NCBI GenBank assembly: GCA_947164865.1
Contig: CAMUYA010000021.1
Location: forward strand, 1-62,915
Direction of reading: 5' to 3'
DNA from: an uncultured Lachnospiraceae bacterium
Lineage (GTDB): Bacteria > Bacillota > Clostridia > Lachnospirales > Lachnospiraceae
DNA length: 62,915 nt
The position numbers were made by a program, and so were the translations under genes. How positions within the stretch are numbered: the first letter of the stretch is position 1; every line of letters begins with the position of its first letter. Of the stretch, positions 9,193 to 18,052 are shown piece after piece. Under the pieces are notes generated by a model. It saw only the letters and a list, made by a program, of their open reading frames with translations, did not search any database and had not been told where the DNA came from.

Positions 9193-10517
9193 GGCAATGC
9201 CCACTTTCTGCGTTCACCGATCACTTCCACAACCCAGAGCACGCTTTCAAGCTTTCCTTCCGCGGAGTACTCCATCGCAACAAATCTTCCGCAGCATCTT
9301 CTGTTCCTTGTATCGGTGAACTCTCTGATAACAGTCTTGTTTCCGTCAAGCCTCTCCTGCAGAGTTTCAAGATTGGTAAAAGTGAATATCGCTGCCTTGA
9401 ATCTTTCATCCGTAATGGAATCCATTATTGATCTCAGCTTCGTCTGAGCCTGTTTAATGCGATTCTCCGAGACATCAAGTCCCTGCGCAAAGCGATCCAT
9501 CTCTACATAAGTATCGGACTTAAGATCTATAAGATACGCCATTTCGAACATTCCGCCGGCAGTTACTACCTGCTCTCCGACTGCTCTTATCTTTTTATGT
9601 TCCTTTCTGACACCATATATAACGATGCCCAAAAGACAGGCAACCACTACACATGAAAATATAAGCAGGGTGTTTACATCTTTGAATCCGCTCTGAAGGG
9701 TCACATCCTCCACAACGGCAACAGAACGCCACGAATTATCTATATCCGCGGCAAAAACCAGATATGTCTTTCCTGAATGATTGATAAGCACAGGCTCTTT
9801 CAAGGCTTCTCTTATGCTCTTCGAAACAAGCGAATTAAAGGAGCCCCTATCCTGTGCCAGATTTACTCCGACCTGACTGTGATCGGAATGAGCTATCACG
9901 TTATTTTCCGAATCGACTATTATCGCGCTGGTCCATCCGTTTTTGGCAGCCGCATTCTCGGTAAGCCTCTGAATCCCGTCAAGGGAAACGTCAAGCGATA
10001 TTACGCTCTGCCTGTCGGAAAGCAGGCAGCTTACAGACATCATAAAATCCGTTGTCTGAGCATCCACATAGGGAGTGACAAGAGTAACCTTCCCTGCAGC
10101 TGCCAGTGCGGATCTGTACCATGGGCGTTCCTCGGGGATATATCCCTCGGGCGGGACCCAACCGACTCCGTCAAAATACTTCCCGTTTATAACACCATAG
10201 AGGCCGTCAAAATCCGGATCCAACGCATTGGTATATGTTACGGACTGTGTCTTTAAAAACTCTGAAATGTTTTCATCGGTATCCGTTCCGTTCTGCATCA
10301 TACGGTCGATCGTGTAGGCAGTTGTGCGCACAGCGTCCACACTGGCATCGAGCACATAATTGGTATCGATGGCAGCTCTTAATATCTCGTTTTGCTGCTG
10401 CGAGATCAGATTGGCTCTCGCATGCTTATATATCTCTATAAAGTTCAGAGCTATAATCCCCAAAGCGAGTACCGATGCAATTATCATTATTACGACTTGC
10501 CGTAACGAAGCCTTCAT
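9189..10517 (-). CDS. Membrane Cache-domain receptor without a recognised output domain
   Basis: A 442-aa protein with a transmembrane helix at about residues 7-30, a double-Cache-like extracellular domain (segments EERPWYRSALAAAG and VTPYVDAQT are typical) and a second helix near 283-304. The cytosolic tail of about 140 residues resembles a degenerate PAS-like module (around SIMDSITDERF). I see no GGDEF, EAL, kinase or methyl-accepting signature. It lies between a hybrid kinase and a GGDEF protein in one operon and overlaps the latter, so it may be a sensing partner of one of them (inference). Confidence 0.8.
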   Translation of the reverse strand: MKASLRQVVIMIIASVLALGIIALNFIEIYKHARANLISQQQNEILRAAIDTNYVLDASVDAVRTTAYTIDRMMQNGTDTDENISEFLKTQSVTYTNALDPDFDGLYGVINGKYFDGVGWVPPEGYIPEERPWYRSALAAAGKVTLVTPYVDAQTTDFMMSVSCLLSDRQSVISLDVSLDGIQRLTENAAAKNGWTSAIIVDSENNVIAHSDHSQVGVNLAQDRGSFNSLVSKSIREALKEPVLINHSGKTYLVFAADIDNSWRSVAVVEDVTLQSGFKDVNTLLIFSCVVVACLLGIVIYGVRKEHKKIRAVGEQVVTAGGMFEMAYLIDLKSDTYVEMDRFAQGLDVSENRIKQAQTKLRSIMDSITDERFKAAIFTFTNLETLQERLDGNKTVIREFTDTRNRRCCGRFVAMEYSAEGKLESVLWVVEVIGERRKWALP

Positions 10518-10531
10518 ACAGTATCCTCAGA

Positions 10532-12460
10532 TCAGGATCCGTCTTCTATCCTGAACACTTTATCCTGTGGCAGATGTTCCGAAAGCAATGCTTCCAGTGC
10601 ATACCCTTTAACAGGCTTTGACAGATAATCCGTAAAGCCTTCCGTCAGGTACTTTTCCTTGGCACCGGAAACTGCATCCGCTGTCAGGCATATAACAGGG
10701 GTCTGTGTATTCATGCCGTGGAGCTGATTTCTGATATGATGGAGGGCTTTTGATCCGTCCATCTGCGGCATTAACTGGTCCATAAATATAAGATCATAAG
10801 TTGTGGACATGGTAAGCTCAAGAGCCTCTTTTCCGCTCTTTGCCGTATCGATATTTATCTTGGTCTTTTTAAGAAGCCTTGTTATTACCGTAAGGTTCAT
10901 GGGCATATCGTCCACAACCAGGATATGCGCATCGGGAGCAATAAATGTCTCCTTGTAGATCCTGCTCTCCTTTGCATTCATCTCAAATTTCTTGTGATAA
11001 TCACCTATAGGCTCGTCCGAAGCAATCTTTTGGGGAAGAGTGATTATAAAGGTTGAGCCCTTGCCGTAGACACTCTCCACCTCTATTGTTCCGTGCATCA
11101 TCTCCAGAAGACTGCGCGTGATGGCAAGCCCAAGACCTGTACCTTCAACCGTTTTATTCTGACCGAGGTCAACACGTTCAAATTTGCCAAAGAGCTTTGG
11201 AATATCATCTTCTCTTATTCCGATACCGCTGTCCGTTACTCTGAAAACAAGGCAAACATTTCCTGCCGATCTTTCACCTGTAACGATAAACTTGACAAAT
11301 CCCTTATTGGTATACTTAACTGCATTATTAAGGATATTTACAAGCACCTGCCTTATACGCACCTCATCGCCGATAAGTCCGTCAGGCAGCAGTTCATCTA
11401 CATTGGCCTCAAATTCAAGCTCCTTTGATGATGCCTTGATGGATATCATATTCACCACATCATTGATGACAGAACTGAATTTGTATTGTCCTTCCACGAT
11501 CTCCAGCTTTCCCGCCTCGATCTTGGAAAAATCCAAAATATCATTAATGATCGAAAGCAGATTGTTTCCGGCACTTTCAACATTTCTCGCATAAGAGATA
11601 ACTGTTGGGTTCTCACTCTCTCTGAGGATCATCTCGTTCATTCCGATCACAGCATTAAGAGGCGTGCGGATCTCGTGTGACATGCTGGCAAGAAAATCCG
11701 ACTTGGACTGGTTTGCGCTGTCAGCTTTCTTTTTTGCCTCCTCCAGATCATGCATTGTCTTTATCAGATATTTGTAGTCGGAGTTTTCATTACCGATATA
11801 GAAAACATAAAGGCCTAACACAGCTCCTAAATAGTTAAAATAAATACCGGTATGATTGAACGCCTCAAGAGCTATCGCTCCTATAGTGATTCCAAACGCA
11901 GCAACAGCAGTGACCACAGCTCTCCTGTCAAGTTGCTTGCGCCTTCTTACAAAGAATACCGCAGAATATGTCAGGTAATATAATTCGATAATAAACCCTG
12001 TAATATAACGGTACCAGCCGGGCATGTTCAGCTTCTCGGGAGTACCGTCCAGCATGGGTATTCTCCACAGTGCTCCGAATATAACAAACAACACTGAAAA
12101 GACTACCAGGAAGGAATTAAAGGACGAAAACCTGCTTTTAAAATCGCACTCAAAATAGCTTTCTATATATCTGGCAAAAAAGTATGTAAGGAATATATTT
12201 GAGCCGTATGCCAGATGATTGGCAATGAGCGCCACAGGCTGAGGGACAATAAACAATCCGACTCTTCTCGTGACACAGTCAAAACAAGTGAAGATTATTC
12301 CAAAAATAATAAATACCGAAAGTGTCAGGAATCTATTATTCCTGTTCTTTTTTTCTCTGCCGAGGGAAATCTGTAAAAAAATAAGTGCCGCATCAAATAT
12401 AAATGCTGAAAAATGAAATGACAGGTTTCTTACGGCGGTAGGAATCAACTCATAAACCAT
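10532..12460 (-). CDS. Hybrid sensor histidine kinase with receiver domain
   Basis: A 642-aa kinase. The first 215 or so residues form about seven hydrophobic membrane segments, followed by a short coiled linker, a HisKA domain with the phospho-accepting histidine in SHEIRTPLNAVIG (about residue 264), a HATPase domain with GIGIREDD and GTGLGLAI motifs, and a C-terminal receiver domain beginning at ILVVDD (about 513) with the acceptor Asp in FMDQLMPQMDG (about 560). No HPt domain is present. It is the first gene of a signalling operon with a Cache receptor and two GGDEF proteins. Confidence 0.9.
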   Translation of the reverse strand: MVYELIPTAVRNLSFHFSAFIFDAALIFLQISLGREKKNRNNRFLTLSVFIIFGIIFTCFDCVTRRVGLFIVPQPVALIANHLAYGSNIFLTYFFARYIESYFECDFKSRFSSFNSFLVVFSVLFVIFGALWRIPMLDGTPEKLNMPGWYRYITGFIIELYYLTYSAVFFVRRRKQLDRRAVVTAVAAFGITIGAIALEAFNHTGIYFNYLGAVLGLYVFYIGNENSDYKYLIKTMHDLEEAKKKADSANQSKSDFLASMSHEIRTPLNAVIGMNEMILRESENPTVISYARNVESAGNNLLSIINDILDFSKIEAGKLEIVEGQYKFSSVINDVVNMISIKASSKELEFEANVDELLPDGLIGDEVRIRQVLVNILNNAVKYTNKGFVKFIVTGERSAGNVCLVFRVTDSGIGIREDDIPKLFGKFERVDLGQNKTVEGTGLGLAITRSLLEMMHGTIEVESVYGKGSTFIITLPQKIASDEPIGDYHKKFEMNAKESRIYKETFIAPDAHILVVDDMPMNLTVITRLLKKTKINIDTAKSGKEALELTMSTTYDLIFMDQLMPQMDGSKALHHIRNQLHGMNTQTPVICLTADAVSGAKEKYLTEGFTDYLSKPVKGYALEALLSEHLPQDKVFRIEDGS

Positions 12461-12510
12461 CTCGTCACCTTACACAAACAATTCTCAAAATAGTACAGAA
12501 ATACAAAATA

Positions 12511-12539
12511 ATCTTACCATAAAAGTATACATAATACAA
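12511..12539 (-). promoter_or_regulatory. Predicted promoter of the kinase-GGDEF operon
   Basis: On the minus strand, TTGTAT (12534-12539) and TAAGAT (12511-12516) are 17 bp apart in an AT-rich stretch 50-80 bp upstream of the kinase start. Confidence 0.45.
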
Positions 12540-12624
12540 TATTCAATCTATTTTTTGAATTGTCAGAATATATCATCGCGGCGAGTTAATCCTCCGGGTT
12601 ATTCTGGGAGCTTTCCCGGAAAGC

Positions 12625-12655
12625 AAAAACCCCCGGGGGTACTTTACCCTCGGGG
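12625..12655 (-). terminator. Rho-independent terminator of the hsp20 gene
   Basis: Arms at 12631-12641 and 12645-12655 form an 11-bp GC-rich stem with one mismatch and a 3-base loop. On the minus strand this is followed by a run of five T (12625-12629). It lies just after the hsp20 stop codon. Confidence 0.85.
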
Positions 12656-12671
12656 ATCCTGTTATGACATA

Positions 12672-13130
12672 TTATCCCTCGATCATTATGCACTTTTTCT
12701 CGGGAACAGCTTTTGCATCCTTCTTGGGAACAACAAGCTTGAGCACTCCGTCCTCAAATTTGGCCTTGATGTCCTCTTCGGTGATCTGCTCTCCGACATA
12801 GAAGCTTCTCTGCATCGATCCGGTGTAGCGCTCCTGACGGATTACTTTACCCTTCTTGTTTTTCTCTTCCTCGTCAAGTCCCTTGGAAGCGGAAACGGAA
12901 AGATAACCGTTCTCGAGATTAAGATTGATCTCATCCTTCTTAAATCCGGGCAGATCGATATCAACCTCAAAGGAATCATCATGCTCGTGGACATCCGTCC
13001 TCATAACGCGGGCTGCATTCTTTCCGTAAAGCTTCTTGTCAACTTCGCCGTAGTCTCTCGGGAATACAGGAAAATCAAAATCCATAAGATCATCAAACAA
13101 ACTGTCATTAAATAAACTTGGATACAACAT
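12672..13130 (-). CDS. Small heat-shock protein, Hsp20/alpha-crystallin family
   Basis: A 152-aa ATP-independent holdase chaperone. The alpha-crystallin domain spans about residues 42-140 (VDIDLPGFKKDEINLNLENG and the C-terminal GVLKLVVPK strand are typical), preceded by a short N-terminal arm starting MLYPSLFND. AGGAGG lies 8 bases before the ATG. The gene stands alone with its own terminator and a CIRCE operator, so HrcA should control it. The mRNA leader of about 128 nt has a small hairpin (CTGCCGGTCGGCAG) just before the ribosome binding site. Confidence 0.95.
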   Translation of the reverse strand: MLYPSLFNDSLFDDLMDFDFPVFPRDYGEVDKKLYGKNAARVMRTDVHEHDDSFEVDIDLPGFKKDEINLNLENGYLSVSASKGLDEEEKNKKGKVIRQERYTGSMQRSFYVGEQITEEDIKAKFEDGVLKLVVPKKDAKAVPEKKCIMIEG

Positions 13131-13264
13131 AGGTCATTCCTCCTTTCGCTCTGCCGACCGGCAGGCTATAAACTATTTTGTTTCCAAGCAAGGGATCTGT
13201 AGCGAATTCAGAGTCTTTTCTTTTGTTTCTGCTCTGAATGTTCCTTATCTCTTGTTCTATATGT

Positions 13265-13293
13265 GTTATAACACTCATTGTTAGCACTGTCAA
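13265..13293 (-). promoter_or_regulatory. hsp20 promoter
   Basis: TTGACA (13288-13293) and TATAAC (13265-13270) on the minus strand are 17 bp apart. The -35 box lies inside the CIRCE element, so bound HrcA would block the polymerase. Confidence 0.8.
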
Positions 13294-13307
13294 GAGGTGA
13301 GTGCTAA
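13281..13307. promoter_or_regulatory. CIRCE operator (HrcA site)
   Basis: TTAGCACTG, nine bases, then GAGTGCTAA. It matches the CIRCE consensus TTAGCACTC-N9-GAGTGCTAA with one mismatch. It overlaps the -35 box of the hsp20 promoter. Confidence 0.92.
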
Positions 13308-13338
13308 TTTAATTCTAAAAAAAATATAAACTTCATAT

Positions 13339-13370
13339 CCGCGCGAGCCGCATCCTCGCGGAGCTTTTTT
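13339..13370 (+). terminator. Plus-strand terminator-like hairpin without an upstream gene
   Basis: Arms CCGCGCGAG (13339-13347) and CTCGCGG (13355-13361), with one bulged base, precede AGC and six T (13365-13370). It has the form of a plus-strand rho-independent terminator, but no plus-strand gene precedes it before 6128. It may end a short unannotated transcript or act as a leader element for the pectinesterase gene. The rest of the 13308-13537 gap shows no gene. Confidence 0.5.
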
Positions 13371-13537
13371 ATCTAATTGGAAAGCTTGAAGGACTTTCCT
13401 ATAAGGTAAATAATGTGGTAAACTGAATATATATGTTTTGCTTCGTGATGGCGCGCAAGGCAAACCCTTAAATCCGATCGTTTTACGAGTATAAACTAAT
13501 AAAAGCTTCCAACCTGAAAGGACTGAACATCTGCTCT

Positions 13538-14602
13538 ATGACCACATTTTATGTTGATAAAAATACTACGGAAAACGAGAATCATTTTTCTTCCCTGTCG
13601 GCTGCGATAAATGCGCTCCCGGGCGATCCTTCGATTGATGTAAATATAAAAATATCCCCGGGTGAATATTACGAAAAAACAGAACTGCGCCGCGGTAATG
13701 TTACGATCGAGGGAACGGGAAACTCAGCCGTGGAAACCGTAATATATTATGACGACTGTGCCAGACAGGATATGCCGGACGGATCAAAGCGGGGCACTTT
13801 CCGCTCATATTCATTCTTTATAGATGCAAGTAATGTGACTGTCAAAAACCTTACTATTGCAAACTCTTCCGGAACTGAGGACAAAGCATGGCAGGCTATC
13901 GCTCTATATGCGGACGGTGATGATCTTTATTTTGAAAACGTGCGGCTCCTCGGTCGCCAGGATACTCTCTTTACAGGTCCTCTCCCACCCAAGGAGATCC
14001 AGCCCGGCGGATTCATCGGTCCCAAGCAGTTTGATGAGAGGATTAACGGACGCCATCATTATAAAAATTGCTATATCTGCGGAAATGTGGATTTCATATT
14101 CGGAAGTGCGACTGCACTTTTTGAAAACTGCGTGATAGAATCACTTGCAAGAGCATTTGAAGTACAAAAAAAGAGTCCGGCATCTGAGTCAGGCTCTGAT
14201 AAATCTGATAAAAACAAATCCGATGAAAAGCAATCTGATGATATTGTTATCCACGGCTATATAACAGCTCCATCCACTCCTGAAGGCCAGGAATACGGAT
14301 ACATATTCAAAGGGTGCAACTTTGTATCCCAAGAATGCCCTCCCGGAAGTGTATACCTCGGAAGGCCCTGGAGGGATTATGCCAGATCCGTATTCATTGA
14401 CTGCACAATTGGCGAGCACATCTGTAAAGAAGGCTTCCACGACTGGGATAAGCCTCACGCAAGAGAATGCTCATGCTTTGCCACATACGGATGCTTCAGG
14501 CCCGATGGTGAAGCGTTTGTTCCCTCGGCGCCCTTCGCCCGCGAGATAGACGAAAACGAGCTCGATTTTCTGACTTACGAAAAGATTTTCGACAAGTCAT
14601 AG
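13538..14602 (+). CDS. Pectin methylesterase (CE8), cytosolic
   Basis: A 354-aa pectinesterase that removes methyl esters from homogalacturonan. Family motifs are present: QAIALYADGDDLYFENV (from about residue 118), GNVDFIFGSATALFENC (from about 182, with the catalytic Asp in VDFIFG) and YLGRPWR (about 272). There is no signal peptide, so it should act on imported oligosaccharides. A charged low-complexity insert rich in Ser, Lys and Asp lies at about residues 211-236. The closest ribosome-binding-like GAAAGGA ends 15 bases before the ATG, so the start is less certain than the function. It is one of the few plus-strand genes here. Confidence 0.9.
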   Translation: MTTFYVDKNTTENENHFSSLSAAINALPGDPSIDVNIKISPGEYYEKTELRRGNVTIEGTGNSAVETVIYYDDCARQDMPDGSKRGTFRSYSFFIDASNVTVKNLTIANSSGTEDKAWQAIALYADGDDLYFENVRLLGRQDTLFTGPLPPKEIQPGGFIGPKQFDERINGRHHYKNCYICGNVDFIFGSATALFENCVIESLARAFEVQKKSPASESGSDKSDKNKSDEKQSDDIVIHGYITAPSTPEGQEYGYIFKGCNFVSQECPPGSVYLGRPWRDYARSVFIDCTIGEHICKEGFHDWDKPHARECSCFATYGCFRPDGEAFVPSAPFAREIDENELDFLTYEKIFDKS

Positions 14603-14692
14603 ATCGAGCCCGTTAGTATGTTTTGGTCTATTGTCATGAATGATCATGTATAAGTGATCATATATCGGTAATCATTCATCAATAACCGTTTA

Positions 14693-15814
14693 TCAATTGT
14701 CAAGCATCTCTGCAGCTTCCTTCATAAGGTCTATGATGGGAAGATGCTGAGGGCATACTCTCTCGCACTGGCCGCAGCCTATGCAGTCGGAAGCCTTTCC
14801 GCCCGCCTGGGAAACTCTTGAATAGAAAGCCTTTGCTCTCCAGTCATTGGGATAATATCTAAGAGTGTTTATAGTTCTGAACACATCGGGGATGCTTATC
14901 TTCATAGGGCATCCGTCACAGCAGTATCTGCATGCGGTACATCCGATCTGAGGTGTGCTGAGCACCTTCTCCGTCACTTCATCCACAAGCTTAAACTCAT
15001 CCTCGGCAAGAGGCTCGAAATCCTTAAATGTATTTATATTATCGAGCATCTGCTCCTCATTCGACATACCCGAAAGTATCGTCATAACTCCGGGAAGCGA
15101 GCCCACAAAGCGAAGAGCCCATGAAGCGATTGATTTCTCGGGCTGACGTGCCTTGAATACCTCCTCGATGGCAGGCTGCATATTTGCGAGCATTCCGCCC
15201 TTTACAGGCTCCATGATGATCATGGGAATGTTTCTCTCGGCAAGTATCTCATAGAGTGCCTGTGACTGAACCACCTGATTCTTTCTGTCGAGGTAATTAA
15301 GCTGAATCTGAACAAACTCTATCTCGGGATGAGAATCCACTATCTCTTTTAATAATCCGGGAGTTCCGTGGAATGAGAAGCCCAGATGCTTGATCTTTCC
15401 CTCTTCCCTCTTCTTTACCCCCCAGTTAAAGCAGTCATATTTTACGTATGTATCGTAATTATGACCGTCCTCGATAGAGTGGAGCAGATAAAAATCAAAA
15501 TAGTCTACGCCTGCACGTGAGAGCTGCTCGTTAAACAGCCTGTCAACGTCGGATGGCTGTTTGATCTCCCATGCGGGAAGCTTGGTTGCGAGCATAAAGC
15601 TGTCGCGGGGATATCTTTTAACAAGAGCTTCTCTTGCAGCAACTTCCGATTTACCGCCGTGATACACATAGGCAGTATCAAAATAGTTCATTCCTGCCTT
15701 CATATAATCATCAACCATTTTGCAAACCTGCTCATGATCGATCACACCGTCCTTTTCGGGAAGTCTCATCATACCGAATCCGAGCTTGGGCATTTTGGAA
15801 AGATCAATACTCAT
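14693..15814 (-). CDS. Aldo/keto reductase with C-terminal ferredoxin-like domain
   Basis: A 373-aa protein. The first 270 or so residues form an aldo/keto reductase barrel (GFGMMRLPEKDG, DTAYVYHGGKSE with the catalytic Tyr). The C-terminal 100 residues carry cysteine clusters (CTACRYCCDGCP and CIGCGQCERVCP) that should bind iron-sulfur clusters. This architecture is common in anaerobic Clostridia. The substrate is unknown; in this locus it may reduce a sugar or uronate aldehyde. I start at 15814 because AAAGGAG lies directly before that ATG; the frame also has an ATG five codons upstream. Confidence 0.9.
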   Translation of the reverse strand: MSIDLSKMPKLGFGMMRLPEKDGVIDHEQVCKMVDDYMKAGMNYFDTAYVYHGGKSEVAAREALVKRYPRDSFMLATKLPAWEIKQPSDVDRLFNEQLSRAGVDYFDFYLLHSIEDGHNYDTYVKYDCFNWGVKKREEGKIKHLGFSFHGTPGLLKEIVDSHPEIEFVQIQLNYLDRKNQVVQSQALYEILAERNIPMIIMEPVKGGMLANMQPAIEEVFKARQPEKSIASWALRFVGSLPGVMTILSGMSNEEQMLDNINTFKDFEPLAEDEFKLVDEVTEKVLSTPQIGCTACRYCCDGCPMKISIPDVFRTINTLRYYPNDWRAKAFYSRVSQAGGKASDCIGCGQCERVCPQHLPIIDLMKEAAEMLDN

Positions 15815-16005
15815 ACAGTCTCCTTTCATGCAGTCATGTAATGTTATCCGAAAAATTAAATCCTATGATTAAATGATACCATTTATCAGTATATACTGCA
15901 CGCAGGAATTATAATATTCATTTTTTGTAAATCACATGATCATTTTTTGTTACACACCGGGCAATGTTTTTAACGGATCATAATTGTGTTCCTTCATATA
16001 TGCCC

Positions 16006-16842
16006 TTATAACCTGTCATATATTCCCTGTATGAATTCTCTGGTTTTGACGGCATTATCGGGCACTGTATTCTCGAGAGTTGCATGCATATAGGGCTTTT
16101 TCTCTTTGACAAACCTCAGTATGTTTTCATACTTCATCTCCCCTGTTCCGCAAGCCACCGATTTAAGATCGCCGTTTTCCACAACATAATCCTTGAGATG
16201 AAGTACCGCTATATCTTCACCCAGCAGTTCCATGGTCTGCGCAAACACTTCCTCGCGCCTGCCTATATTGGAAATATCTAAAAGATTAACGGGATCAAAT
16301 ATGATCTTTAGATTGGGTGAACCCACTTCATCCAGCACTTTTCTGGCTCTTTCTGGATTGCATACTATGTGCTTATATACGGGTTCGATAGCGAATATCA
16401 CTCCGAATTCTTCCGCACATCTGATCACGGGTTTAACTCTTTCAATGAATATCTTCAGAGCTTTATCCGAATGATTCTCTTCTACGAATTTATACTCTTC
16501 ATTTACTGCACCGGTCTCTGTTCCTACTACGCCCGCTCCCAAGAATGAAGCAAATCTGATATTTGCAAAATAGCGGTTATAGGTCTTTTTCATAGTCTCT
16601 TCGTTGGGGTTTGCAAGGTTAAGGTAGCAGCCGAGCACAGCCACATCTAGATCGTATTTCGCAAATTGCTTTTTAAGGTACATTCCAAGTCCCGGAGTGA
16701 GCGCAGCATCATCCACAGGGTATTCGCTTATCACTTTTGAAAGGGCGATGTGGCCGCATTTGAATCCCTGCTCGTGCGCTATCTGCAGCCTCTCCTCGAG
16801 GGGCGCTTTCTTTATATCGTGTAATCTTATTCCCAGTTGCAT
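16006..16842 (-). CDS. Sugar phosphate isomerase/epimerase-like TIM barrel protein
   Basis: A 278-aa protein of the xylose-isomerase-like AP endonuclease 2 superfamily. Expected metal-site positions are visible: E in AIEPVYKH, D in IIFDPVN, H in VLHLKDY and E in ATLENT. Members isomerise or epimerise sugars or sugar phosphates; the substrate here cannot be read from the sequence. GGAGG five bases before the ATG at 16842 decides the start over an ATG four codons upstream. It precedes the aldo/keto reductase in the same direction. Confidence 0.8.
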   Translation of the reverse strand: MQLGIRLHDIKKAPLEERLQIAHEQGFKCGHIALSKVISEYPVDDAALTPGLGMYLKKQFAKYDLDVAVLGCYLNLANPNEETMKKTYNRYFANIRFASFLGAGVVGTETGAVNEEYKFVEENHSDKALKIFIERVKPVIRCAEEFGVIFAIEPVYKHIVCNPERARKVLDEVGSPNLKIIFDPVNLLDISNIGRREEVFAQTMELLGEDIAVLHLKDYVVENGDLKSVACGTGEMKYENILRFVKEKKPYMHATLENTVPDNAVKTREFIQGIYDRL

Positions 16843-17026
16843 GTAAGCCTCCATATATTTCTTCTTCAGTGACGGACTTCGCGTTTCAAGTATGGATTCG
16901 CTACGTCTCCGCGCTGGCGCAAAATCCTGTCACAGCGAGTACGTGCAAATGCTATGCTGAGAGCAATGTGTCTGAGGCCGGCACTTAACGAGTGCAAGCA
17001 ATGCGCAGCACGAGTTTAGTACCGCT

Positions 17027-17094
17027 GCTCGAAGACCCATAGCCGAGAGGCGGTGCTCGAAGCATACATTTGTGCGAGCTCGCGTAACTAAGTT
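17027..17094. repeat. Dispersed intergenic repeat, copy B
   Basis: Second copy of the repeat seen at 54-159, here with its two modules adjacent (17027-17042 and 17050-17094). It begins 35 bp beyond the stop of the DMT transporter gene. The flanking 16860-17020 is GC-rich, has no convincing gene, and may belong to the same element. Confidence 0.6.
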
Positions 17095-17128
17095 GATTAT
17101 TTAACCATTATTAAAACTGTATCTAAAT

Positions 17129-18013
17129 CTAATCAGTATTCCTGAGATTTATACGCCACCTTACAACCGCCACTCCGATTATGATCACATACCCCGCGAT
17201 GCTGAGCGGTACCGGAATCTCCCCCAGAAATAGCATCCCAAGTATCGCCGCATAGATCACCTGCGTGTAATCAAACACCGAAATCTCCCTTGCAGGCGCA
17301 AACTTATACGCACTCGTTATCCCAAACTGCCCCAGCGATGCAAACACCCCCGCAAGACACAGATAAAGCGTCTGCTGAAACGTCATCGGATGATAACTGA
17401 ATATCAGGAATGGTGCCGTCACGATGCACGAAAATACCGAGAAACAAAAAACGATAACCGACGTCCTCTCCCCTTTTCCGCCAAGCTTTCGCACAAACAC
17501 ATAAGCCGTACCGGCTCCAAAGCCTCCATATAGCCCGATAAGCGCCGGCACTACCGCAAGATTACCTGTAGGTCTTATGATAAACAGCGCGCCTACAAAG
17601 GCTACTATCGTAGCTATAATATCAACCTTTTTTGGCTTCTCTTTAAGTATCGGAATGGATAAAAGGATAGCAAAAAACGGAGACAACTTATTTAACATAT
17701 TCGCATCCGCTATCGCCAACCTGTCAATGGCATAAAAATTTGCTATAAGACCGCTTGTTCCGAACAGACACCTGAAAAAAATATCGCCGAAGCTTGATCT
17801 GTGAATATGGAATTTCTCCTTGGATGAAAGGAGCATAAAAAACGAGATCACTGCAGCTACGGCGTTTCTGAAAAATGCCTTCTGCATAGTGGGTACGTCA
17901 CCGGAAAACCTGACGAAAAATGTCATCAGTGAAAACCCGAAAGCTGCCGCCAATATGCAGAGCATACCTTTTATATGATTGTTAAGTTTAAGATCTTTTC
18001 TGACTGTATTCAT
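17129..18013 (-). CDS. EamA/DMT-family transporter
   Basis: A 294-aa membrane protein with about ten hydrophobic segments arranged as two EamA repeats (first from GMLCILAAAFGFSLMTFFVR, second from LIGLYGGFGAGTAYVFVR). This is the drug/metabolite transporter superfamily, which moves small solutes in or out across the cytoplasmic membrane. The substrate is not predictable; the position after the GH28 gene suggests a pathway-related metabolite. I chose the ATG at 18013 over a TTG 13 codons upstream. Confidence 0.85.
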   Translation of the reverse strand: MNTVRKDLKLNNHIKGMLCILAAAFGFSLMTFFVRFSGDVPTMQKAFFRNAVAAVISFFMLLSSKEKFHIHRSSFGDIFFRCLFGTSGLIANFYAIDRLAIADANMLNKLSPFFAILLSIPILKEKPKKVDIIATIVAFVGALFIIRPTGNLAVVPALIGLYGGFGAGTAYVFVRKLGGKGERTSVIVFCFSVFSCIVTAPFLIFSYHPMTFQQTLYLCLAGVFASLGQFGITSAYKFAPAREISVFDYTQVIYAAILGMLFLGEIPVPLSIAGYVIIIGVAVVRWRINLRNTD

Positions 18014-18052
18014 AAACCTGCCTGCCGGGAAATGCTTTTCTTTACGATACAA

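Noticed and set aside
13131..13200. ROSE-type RNA thermometer in the hsp20 leader
   Set aside because: The AGGAGG site is not paired in any strong hairpin that I can draw. CIRCE already explains heat control.
13108..13293. A 61-codon minus-strand gene upstream of hsp20
   Set aside because: It covers the hsp20 promoter, CIRCE element and leader, and has no ribosome binding site.
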